Source: Limnephilus marmoratus (lineage: Eukaryota; Arthropoda; Insecta; Trichoptera; Limnephilidae). From it: a stretch of 64,000 nt of DNA. Positions within the stretch are counted from its first letter, which is position 1. Each line of letters starts with the position of its first letter. The stretch covers positions 13,412,564-13,476,563 of the forward strand of contig OU862933.1 of assembly GCA_917880885.1 (NCBI GenBank), given 5' to 3'. Under the pieces are notes generated by a model that saw nothing but the letters and a program-made list of their open reading frames with translations, had not been told where the DNA came from and did no database searches. A program made the translations under genes and the position numbers. Below are positions 10,479 through 22,400 of the stretch, piece by piece.

Positions 10479-13400
10479 GTAAGTTGTTAATATTTTAATT
10501 ATTCTTTAAAACGTAATGCTGAACCCTATGAGTTGTGTCAATTTAACTTTTAAATGGTAGCACAGATCAGAAGTGCCCGTGAATTTCTCGCGGAGTATGC
10601 ACAAAGTTCCTGCCCAGCAGTGGCGTAGCTAGCATGGGTGGCACCCGGGGCGGAAAACGCGGTGTCACCCCCCCCCATTAATTTTTTTTTTGAGAATTTC
10701 AAAACACAAATTTTGACTTCCAAAAATATAAAAAATATTTCTAGCTAGTCAAATATGTAAAAAAAAATGTTATCCTCAAAATTAAAACACTTTTAAAAAC
10801 ACTAACAGAATAACAGCTTTTTCAACAATCGATAGGTGATAATTTCCTTCGCGAGTTCCCGTCAATCTCAATGTACAAAAGAAATGAGAATGACACAGGG
10901 GAAAAGGGAGGAATATTTCACGGGAATCCCCAATAAATCAATAGCAAGAGCTAGGAACGAAAACAAAATAACTGAATTTTTAGGGAATGCTGACCGATCG
11001 AGCCATATAGCTACAAATAACATGTGGAGTCTTCAATTCTAATATGCTGCAAAAATCTGAAGACAATCATTCGCTGTCATGAAAACATAATAACCAATAC
11101 TTAGGTTAAAACCAGTTTTGTGTTCAGATTGTAATGATAAAATTTCAATGGTGAAATAGTAAAGGGGGCGTTCAAGTATAACGTAACGCAATTTTTGAAA
11201 AATTTTGACCCTCTCCACCCCCATGCAACGCGCCATAACATTTTTCTGCACCTCCCTCCCCCTAAACGTTACGTAACACCCAAGTGACTATTTTTACCTA
11301 AAAGTCTCAATTAAATTGCGCAAAGTACTGGAAAGTCGCTTAAATACCTTTTTCTTGTTTTAATCGCGTTTGCGGTAAAAATAAAACAAGAGATTTCAAA
11401 CTCGCAATAGGTCCATGCGTACATTGTTTATTTTATTGTTTTAAATTGTAATTCATAAACAAATTGGGAAAATATTATTATTTTTATCGGCCTTTCATTC
11501 CTTCCGGATCTCCACAATTTAATACTGTCTTACCTTTAATACACCTACATGGTTTTACAACACATATTTCGTTTTACATTAGCTGCACTGAGGAGGCCCT
11601 GAAGAAAGTAATTTTACAAAGGTTTCCACATGGAGCAACACTTTACTCCACTATGATTCATAAGCTTACTCATAGTGGAGTAAAACCTTTTTCATGATCT
11701 GAATGCAGTTGTACAAGTCCTTAAAACGAAGATTTAAAAGTCCACAGTATGATTCACAGAAGAGAAAAACCTTTTTCATGTCCTGATTGTAACTATTCAT
11801 GTACTATGAAGAGAAATCTAAAAATCACACGTTTACCGACAGTGGAAAAAAACCTATTTCATGTCCTGACTGTAACTATTCTTATTCTCGAAATAAATAA
11901 CTTAAACGGCACTTGTTAACTCACAGCGATGAAAAACCTTTTTCTTGTCCCGACTGTAACTATTCATGCGCTACAAAACGGTGTCTAAAAATTCACACCT
12001 ACCTACCTTGTTTATCAAACTGGTCTTTCAGCACTAATAAACACTCTAACACAATAATAACTTCTTCACTAATTCACGTCAGTCCATAGATAATATTTCA
12101 CTTCACGAGTCTACGTTAATCACAATATGCGAACGAAATTAGAATGACACAAGGAATATTTCAGGGAAATTCCCGACTGAGCTAGGAACAAAAAAAAACA
12201 TTTTTCGGGAATCCCCGACCAACCAAGCCATAGAGCAAAATAAAAGTCAGTGTTAACGTGCAAAATATTTTTTACGGCAATTTTGCACTTTCGTAAGTTT
12301 TTTCTCCACGTTCGAGTGTCACCCCCTCCTCGGGTGGCACCCGGGGCGGTCCGCCCCCTCCGCCCCCCCCTCGCTACGCTACTGCTGCCCAGTACCCATA
12401 AAGAACGTACGCAGTTCTTGCATAGTGCCCACAAAGTTTCTCCACACTCCAGTTCATGTGTAGTACTAGTTCCTACCCATAATGTAGAGTGTGAAGAAAT
12501 TTTGTGGGCTCTGCCACTATGCAAGAACTGCGTACGTTCTTTGTGGGTACTGTGGGCCTAGTCACTAATTTTTGTAAACCTCCGTTTCATGAAGTTACGG
12601 GTTTAGCTACGTCACATACCCGTTGTTGTTGTTATTTAAGTTGGCGAATCTGTCAAAATACGGGTATGTGACGTAGCTAAACCCGTAACTTCATGAAACG
12701 GAGGTTTACAAAAATTAGTGACTAGGCCCCCTGGGCGGGAACTTTGTGCATACTCCGCGAGAAATTCGTGGGCACTGCGCAGGTATTTTATTTATTTGTT
12801 TGTTTACGCCTTGATGGCTTTTACATGTAAGGTAAATTGTACAAGAGCATTATAACAAGTATGAAGCATCATAAAAAGTATATAGTACAAAAAATTATAA
12901 ACAGAGCAAGAAAAACATAAGTAAGCACAACACAAGTAGGTATGAGTATTCGATATGTAAATAGTTAACAAAGAGTTCAACCAGCAGAATCGTATTTGGG
13001 CTCAGGCTACAATAGATTCAGTAATTATTGTCACAATATTACACAAAACATGATTACAAACATACTCGAAGCATACCGGTTGGCAGTGGTGTAAAACATA
13101 ATATTAATATATAAGTAGATAATTTTCTTGTAATTTAATTTTTTTTTGCTTTTACAAATGTACGTAAGTTTGTTATTATTATGAAAAAAAAAAAAGTTAC
13201 ACAGCAATTCCATATACATAAGAGTAAGTAGGTACTATGTATGAAAGTAGTTACAGAGTAGTGGGTATTAAATTTGTTACTGTTATCAAACTGGAACATT
13301 TAAGGATTTTTGCATCTGCATACATACACGCTTTTTAAAGAAAGCGATGTTTTTAGGGAACGTACCCATACTACGTGTCACTCTTTTTGCAATTTTTTAC

Positions 13401-16400
13401 CCCCCCCCCCGGTGACCACGTGTAGTATATTCCAAGACCCCCCCCCCTTCACGTAGTATTTCATAAATATGGTTTCGAATCATTTTTTGCTAACAAAAAA
13501 TAAAAAATGCATTAGTTGGCTTATATTTGTCTTTATTAATACGGCGCTTGCTGCGTGACAGCAAGAGTGCATGCATTACAAGTGGAAAAAATAATATTAT
13601 CAAGATAAAACTTATGTCAAAATATATTGAAACCGGAACGTAATTTATGGAAACGAAAATCTTGTTATTTTTATAAACATTTTTCATCTCTTCATCTTCA
13701 ACATACACGTTCCCAGCATCAATCCATTCGGATACATCACCTACTACCCTAATACATTTTTCCGATCTTTAAATTAACTTAAAGGAACTTTATAACAGCG
13801 CGGAACTCAATTTTCTCCACATTTCACAATTTCTTCCCGATTGAAGTGTTTGGTCGACGATAGCTCAAAGACTAATGACCTAATTACGATAAAACCCGGT
13901 GTTTATCCTAAAAATGAGTTGTTCAATTAGCACCTAATTCAGCGGTACCCCCATTAATCACTTACCTTCCCATTCCGCGAACTTAAAAACCTCCCCTCGT
14001 AGCTCGAAAAAAAACGCGAGATTTCTAGATTGACTACGTGATAAAAACCTAAGCCCCCCCCCCCCCCCCCCGTTGTGACCAAGCGTGGTATTTTTATGAC
14101 CCCCCCCCCCCCTGAACAGGTCACGTAGTATGGGTACGTTCCCTGTATGAAAATATGTCAACAGAGCAAGTTTCATTCCCCACACGACGTAATCTCTGAA
14201 GACAAAAGAGTTAAACATAAAATTAGTGCGAGTGTGTGTGTGATTAGATTATGTTAAATGGAGCATGGAGTCTAGTGTTGTAATTGTTAGGTACTTGATA
14301 ATTTATCATGTTCACAAGTTCAGGGCTATCCAAATATCCATTGATGATTTTAAATAATAATAAAACATCACAAATTTTTCTTCGCTGTGATAATTCGGGT
14401 TGATTATGCAATTGCATTAAATAATTATAATTAAAATTTTCTATTGGAATGTGTAGTTTGTAATTTATATGTGTTAAAAATTTATGTTGTACTCTTTCAA
14501 TTTTGTGTGAATGTACATTGTATAAAGGCGACCAGAGAGAGGAATTATACTCAAGAATGCTTCTGACTAATGTTATGTATAGCGTTTTGAGTGTATTAGT
14601 ATACATTAGATCTTTAGACGATCTTAACACAAAACCGAGCTATTTAAGTGCTTTATTCGTGATTGCATCAATGTGGGGGACGAATGTCATCTTGTCGTTA
14701 AAAACTACACCCAGATCTTTTATTAATGTTACTGTAGAAAGATTCACATCGTTAATGTGATAATGAAAGAGTATTGGATTTTTATTTCGAGAAAAACTTA
14801 TAGATTGACATTTGTTAATGTTTAAAACTAAATCATTTATGTTAAACCAATTATATAATCGATCCAAGTTTTTCGCAATACAAGACAGTCTATTAAATTT
14901 CTTATAATAGTGTAAATTTTCAAGTTATCAGCAAACAATAGGAAATGGATACCTTCAAATATTGAAAAAATGTCATTGATAAATAGCAAAAAAAGAATAG
15001 GACCAAGATGATAACCTTTCGGCACCCCGCTCGAAGCTTCAATTTCGTTTGATGTATGATTAGAAAATTTAACGTATAGTTTTCTAGATGTTAAATAGGT
15101 CTCAAACCCTTGTAGTAGATTTCCTTTTATTCCATACTAGCTGATTCCCGGCATGCGTTGATATGCCATTTAATAAAGAAAAAAAATTTCCCAGCGTGTC
15201 CTTTCCCATTCTTTGCGTCCCCCTTCCGCCCTCCTTCCTCTCCCGCGTCCCCTTCCCCTCTCGCGTTCCCACATCGCCTCCTCCACCTTCCCTCTCCCCA
15301 CTCCACTGCCCCCCTTCCCCCGTCCCGCGAATCCCCCTCCCGAGTTTCCCTCCCCCTTCCCCTCCCCCTCACGCGTTCTATACATTCATCCCCGGTACAT
15401 TCAGCTTACAAACAGCTCGCGTGCCACCTATTGCAATTTTTTTATACAAATTTCATAAAGCCAGAGCTCACCAGTAGTTTTATACAAACCTTGTCCTGAC
15501 AATAACAAACACAGAAAAAAAGAATTATCCAATTTGGTGCAGTCGTTCGGAAGTTATGCGCGTACATAAATTTCGGCGTTTCATTTTTATTTATATAGAT
15601 AAGTACTTCTAGTTTGTTTAATAATATTTTTTGAGAAACTTTATAGAATGCTTTGCTGAAATCTGTGTAAACTGCATCCGTTTGTAATTTTGAATTTGCT
15701 GATGTAAACGTAATGAGTCATTAAGGACGTTTGTGCAAACTTTTTTACCCTTGCTTTTTTACCATTATTTTTTTTTGCAACCTTTTTTATCCATCAAAAT
15801 TATTGTAAATATTACCTACACTTTAATATCTACATGAAAAACACGTATTATTCCGTCTTCTATAACATCTTCTTGAGCCAAACGTTTCGGATAGCCTTTG
15901 CAAGGGTGTTATGCTTGCCGGTTTGATCAAACACTGGAACGGGTCCAGAACCTGCGTTCTACGGGAATCATTATTTGAAGCGAAGATTTGGTACTAACTG
16001 TAAAATAATCACAATAAATGGGCTAATCGTTGAATTGTGATAACGTCAAATAGTGTGACTAGAGGTAAAAACACTGGGCCAAAAAATTATAGATTAGCTG
16101 TTAAATACTTGGATAAGTAATGGGGTTATTAGTTATTTTATGCTTATGTACTTAAACCTTAAAATGGAATCTCAAAATTCTTTAATTTCAGGATATGTGG
16201 TGTTTATAATTTTACTGGGCCAGCGTTGCTCATCAAGGACTTGGAGCTTATAAAGCGCATAACAATAAAGGATTTTGACCATTTCACCGATCATCTGCAA
16301 GTACCGAGTGAGGATGATCCACTATTCTTCAATAATGTCTTCAGTATGAGAGGTATAACTTTACCCATTACGTGTAGTTATGTGGACGGTGGACCTCGCG

Positions 16401-19400
16401 TCCAAAAGTCTCTAATTTTCTCTTTTTTCCTAAATTTTCCTCTGAAATTATAAGACTTATAAGTACTACTTAATTACATACCAAACATTTTGTAACAATT
16501 ATTATTAGCAATAATTATCAGCCTGAAACACTCATCCACATTGAAAAATCTTCCGAGAAAAGATACATGATGCCAACGGGACTTGAACCCGTGTCCTTCT
16601 GATTGCCGGTCAGCTGCTCTCCCAATTGAGCTATGGCGGCTTATCTTGTACCCGCCAAATGATTCAATATATACCAGTGTTTCATTCAACAATTACTGCT
16701 CATTATATTTTTTCCACCTGAAAACAACCAACTTTATTTTTGCGAGAGAGACATTGTTAGTGTTAAAATCCCTCGCTAGGTGGCGTCGAGACAAATTATG
16801 TCTTCATTTATTGGGGAAATACTTAAACTTGTCAAATATTAATTATTATTTTTATTGTTAAACTAACGTTTTTAAGACAAGATTTTTATGCATAGGACAA
16901 AGGGTAACAATTATTATAAGCAATAATTATCAGCCAAGTCTTTCCTCCATTTATAATCATTTAATGTTATAATTTACACCTTTTTAAAATTCGTGTTGTT
17001 TTATTGTAAATTGGACGTAAGTCTGTTTATAAATAAATAAATAAAAAATGTCCGGCCCAATATAATTATGTTGCAAATTATAAACATCTAAATGGCACTT
17101 GGGTTTAAAAAGGTTTCCCACCCCCGACTTACACCTATAATATTTATTATATACATCACACGAGTATATTAAGTTCTGTATATTAGGGGAGAAATGGCAC
17201 AACATGAGATGCGCATTGAGCCCGGCGTTTACCGGGTCCAAAATGAGAGCGATGATGCCCTTCGTCACAGAATGCTCCGAGCGTTTCATCGGTTACTTGA
17301 AGAAGGAAGTTGACTCCAGCGTCGCATTTGGTGAGATTTATTATTATTTTATTTTAAATACTTTCTGCTGGCCAAATTTTGCCACTGCATAGGCCACTTG
17401 CATGGATTTCATAACGACTTGGAAAAAATCATGTGGATAGATCTTTTTACTAAGATTAAGAAAAAGTTAGTAAAATTGTTTAGAAATGTACAGTTATTGT
17501 TATTTTTAAATAAATAAATCCATTATTTAGGCTCGTGACGTCACTACATGAAAATGTCCCGTCTCCGAAAATGTGCCTATTATTTTTTTAAAATTTCACA
17601 CTGATTTATTTTTTTATATGGCATCACTTTGATTTCAGGCGAATTTTTGAATTCGTTCACTAAATTTATTGTTTGTTCTCTGCGAACTTATCATTTGGTT
17701 TCACTTTTTGACAGATGCTCTGAAGAGAACCCCGTACTTTTAATGATCTACGGGGTTCTCTTCAGAATGTGCAGATGATGTCGGTACGTGTTTTAGAGGT
17801 ATAATGATTATGGTGCTGATTTTAACAAAATTAAATTTTATAATATTCTTATTATTATTATAATTTACAAGTACAAGTTATTACATTGAATTTAGTATTA
17901 TAAACGCTGTTCATTATAATGATTTATGGTCAATAAGATGGATCAAGGAAAAAAATATTTATGAGATGTAATATTTTTGGTATGCCTCGTTATTCTCCTG
18001 TGCAATTCGTGTGGAAAACGTTATTTTTTTTTAAATGATTTTCGGCTATGTAATTATCGTTTTTTCACGCCTATAAAATTATGTCCCGTCTTTCCGGTTT
18101 ATAAAAAATGGTCTGATTTATCGGATTGAAATTTTCAAAAAATCCCCAGGGTTTCAAAAATTTGATTAAAAAAAAAATAAAAATGCAGAATGTCTCAGAA
18201 TGCCTAAACCGGAAAAAAATTTAAAAAAATGTGATGCAAGTGGCCTATCTAGAAAGGGCGCTCACGGTCGTTGTTCCCAACTTTTAGATCGATCAATCTG
18301 AGCCTCCGGTCAGCAAGTTCATCCTAACGATGCTTTACTCGATTCGCCTGTTGATCGGAGAGTTGCATTCGGAAGAGCGTATTTGTGCATTTGAGGAGTG
18401 TTGAGTCAAAATTTCGGCTCAATAATTATTGAAATTGATCAGTAGGTTTGGGAACAACGGCCGTTCATTATTTTTGACTTTATTAATTCAAGAGTCTAAG
18501 TACTAGGGGATTCAAATAACCCGTGCTGCATTTTGGTTTGATCTGTAATCGATTCGAGACCAATTAAAGTTTCGGTATTAAGGCGCCGTATACCCGCTCA
18601 AAAAGAAGAAGATGGAGAGATATGTAATTAAACTATGAATGTTGGAGAGAGCGCGCTAATATTTAAAACGATAAAATTTAAGCGAAAATTGTGAAAATGG
18701 TTCATAAAACACGACTCATTTAAAATAGAGCAAAAATCTTGCGGGAGTTGTTTTAAGCAGCATTTAAAGAAACACTGTGAATTTTTTCATATATATATGT
18801 AGCTGAAAACTAACTGAAACAAACGTGTTTATAATAATTTTTGAAGCATACAATTTAAGTTTTAAAGCTCTTTTTAAGAGCTTTAAAACTTAAATTGTTT
18901 AAGGCACCTACATACTCGTATGCAGGGCTGGGCAAAATACACGCTTCGCTGTAATTAAAATACAAATTACAAAATACTTTTTCGCATGTATTTAAAATAT
19001 GAAAAACAAAATACTTTCAAGTCGTGTATTTGAAATACAAAAAACAGTATTTTAATCATTTTTTATTTCAAATACAAAATACAAATTACAAAATACATTT
19101 GGTTTTGGTAGAACCTTTGTTTGCAATAAATTGTCGTAATTGCCCTTATCTAAGGATGCGTTTCCTCAGAAGCAAAGCTGAGCAGAGTGAAACAGAGACG
19201 TGCAAAAATTGACCAATCATATTGCTCAGAAGACACATCTCGTCTCCGCTCCATTTGCAAAGTTTTGTGGTATAGGACTTAGGTGTTAGATTATAATAAT
19301 AATTATTATAATAACACTAGCTAGTTCCCGGCATGCGTTGCAATGCCATATTCAAAGAAATAAATTGTTTCTCCCTGCATGTCCTTTCCCGTGCCTCCCC

Positions 19401-22400
19401 GTTCCCCTCCCACATCCCCATCTCCTCCCGCGTGTCCCTTCCACCTTCCTTGCCTACCCTTGACCCTCTCCCGCTCTCCCGTCCCGCCAACACCCTTCCC
19501 GCGTTCCATATATTCAGTTTTCAAACAACTCGCGTGCCAGCTATTACAATTTTTTTATTCAAATTTAAATTTTTCACATATTACAAATATTCATTTTTGT
19601 ATATTATAAGAACAGTCAATCAAATCTGGTACCAAACATAGGTACCTATTTAAAATATCTGTAATTTATATAATTAGTAGACAATTCTTTTGTTACAAAA
19701 AAAAAACAGCTGCCTGCTAAATTCAATATCATCAAACGCCCGAACTGTCAAACGTGCGAAGTTAAAATAGTCGTTAAATTTTCTGAAATTATCCAATTTT
19801 CTGCGTAATTTTCTTAATTTTTCTTTCCGTAAGAACCTTGTACAAAGTATAAGAAAACTTAAAAAAATTAATGAAATAGGTAAAGTTGTTCTGAGGTTAT
19901 GGCGTGACCAAGGGAAACAAGGATTCATTTTTTATACATAGATGACATTTGTATAGTGCAGTGTTGTGTTATTTCACTTCGAGTGCGCTCTACAGTAATT
20001 ATTAACTTAAAAATAATCTAGTATTCAGTCAAATTATTCCTGTAGTGCTTGATCTAATACTATGATAGAAAAATGCACAATACAAAGCAATGACAAGTAT
20101 AACATTATAATATGAAATAAAATGTATAATAATATAATATAATAATATAGTATAATTAATATAATAATATGAAATAAAATGTATAACTAGCACAGGACAA
20201 TAATAATAACTAGCATGACATAAAAAAAATGTACAGTAGGTACATTATAAAGCAATGATAAGAGAACTACAAATAATCATTAGTAAGAGTGTCATAGCAC
20301 GGGACAATAGGACAATAGTACAGGATTCTAGCGTTTTTAGTCTATGTATTTTTAGTTATGTATTTATCACAGTTTATTTTTCGATAAATGTATTTGAAAA
20401 TGTATTTTGAAGCCATAAGTATTTGAAATACAAATTACAAAATACCTCAGCAGCAGGTAATTGAAATACCAATTACAAAATACATTTTTAGGAAGTAATT
20501 GAAATACAAATGCAAAATACGTATTTGTATTTCAAATACGTATTTCAATTACAAGTAATTCAAATACTGCCCAGCCCTGCTCGTATGTAATAAATGGGTA
20601 AAAATGGGGTACGCGACGGCTTAAAAAGTTTCCTCATAATATGATAGTTCATTAACTTCATTCTTCACATGCATACTGACCATGTGAAAGCAATCTTTAT
20701 GTCCGTCTGGGTCATCTGCTACTAAACCATTTATTCCGGAATACTCAATGCGAATGGTGATTCCGCAAGAAAATAAAATCCTCCACGGAAACCAATTTTG
20801 CTTGTTTCAGGAAAGGATTGCATGGAAATAGAAATGAAAGGACTGATGTCCAAGTTGACGAACGATGTCATTATATCCTGTGCTTTTGGTCTTCAATGTG
20901 ACTCCTTGAACGACCCTGATAATGAGTTGTACACGAAAACAAAAATACTCACAAACATTGAATTAAAAGATGCCCTTAAAATGCTGTCAACTGTCATGTT
21001 TCCACGTTTAAGAAAGGTTTGTTGATTATGATAATAGATAATAATAGCACATGAACGATTTTTATAGTATCTTTTTCATGGTTAAGGGCGCTTTACGACT
21101 GAATGTATTTAACTTAAAATCTATCACTAAGACGTAACGTAGGTATCACTTAAGTGACAGAGTGACTTAAAACTGGTGACTTAGAACCAAGACTTATATC
21201 TAGTGACAAAAATTATATTTGCAAATAGTGTATTTCAACTGAGTGGTTACTAACAACTAAGAGTGACCTACAATAAGACTTATAACCAGTGATAATATGG
21301 TAACACCTTAAAAGCAAAATAAAGAAAAGGAAACTATTTCTGTTTCCTTTAAAACTTCAATTTCTGATTACAGGTTATCAATGTAAAACTGGTGGACGAC
21401 AGTATAACCAACTTCTACAGGTCCTTGGTGATGGATATCATCAAACAAAGAAACAAGTCCGGTCTAATCCGCAGGGACATGATCCACCTGCTGATGATGG
21501 CCAGGAAGGGATCCTTGCACCAGGAGGATGCTGCCGAAATCCCCAATGAAGACATTGGATTTGCCGGTGTTCAGGAGGAATTGAAAGGAAACGCTGTCAG
21601 GGGTTAGATATTTGTGTTGGTGTACGTGGTGTAATCCGTTTTTTGTAGGTCTCCAACAAATAAAGTAAAAATAGAATCTAATAAGTACTTACCTATCTAT
21701 TTCATGAGATTAGTTTGATGACATATGGGTTCGTTTACACTCGTATCGATTCCAATAATTACAGTTAATGTAGTCGTATTCATCTCCATGATATAGGGTC
21801 GGTCATCTTGGATACTTCCCCGTATTTGTTTTTTATCAATTTGTCCTCGCATCAATTCGAAAAGTTACTGCTCTCCTTTATGCGTGCAGTACGTATTATA
21901 ACCTAGACCTAGGCGTATTGTAATTGAAATTGTGCAGTAATTTATTAGACAGCGCCCTGTCAGTGGGGACAGTGGGTGCTTGTGATTGTCTGTTTGATAT
22001 AATCCTCTCGACAATTTAGGTTAGAGATCAATGTGCCGACATAAACGGATCGCCTTTTCAGGATTGTTATCGAGAATTTAACCGCCATGTATCAAAATAG
22101 GCCTAATGTCCATAATAGTACAAGTCTATAAAATCAGATTTTAACCTATGTTTCAGTTTGGACAGATGACGAGATAACAGCCCAAGCGGTGATCTTCCTA
22201 TTCGCTGGGTATGAGGCCACCTCTTCTACGCTCTCGTTCATGTGCTACGAGCTAGCTAATAACCCAGATTCCCAGGCTAAGCTCAGGGATGAGATTGACC
22301 AGTATATTGCAGAATTCGGAGAAACGATTAAGTACAATGACATCCTTAGCCTCACCTATATGGATATGGTCTTGTCAGGTTGGTAAACTTCGATGAAATC

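Larger units (their letters stand above)
10618..12384. mobile_element. hAT transposon 3, non-autonomous
   Basis: Ends CAGTGGCGTAGCTAG / CTCGCTACGCTACTG with an 8-bp duplication CTGCCCAG (10610-10617, 12385-12392). No transposase; instead it holds zinc-finger-like sequence, a small MITE and two related blocks at 10850-10960 and 12110-12225. Confidence 0.9.
10557..12782. mobile_element. Outer palindromic element around hAT 3
   Basis: Arms at about 10560-10617 and 12728-12780 are inverted copies (GAATTTCTCGCGGAGTATGC and its complement). A second inner pair (12387-12440, 12508-12555) shares GTACGCAGTTCTTGCA. It was later invaded by hAT 3 and by a separate foldback. Lies in P450 gene 1 intron 1. 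Confidence 0.7.

Noticed and set aside
12120..12561. Overlapping ORFs of 103-134 aa on both strands
   Set aside because: They arise from inverted repeats at the end of hAT 3 and the outer palindromic element; no protein family resemblance.
15127..15499. Several proline/arginine-rich ORFs
   Set aside because: Low-complexity readings of the CT-rich retroelement block.
16569..16640. Functional tRNA-Ala
   Set aside because: Acceptor stem mismatches and C at position 33; more like a SINE head or pseudo-tRNA.
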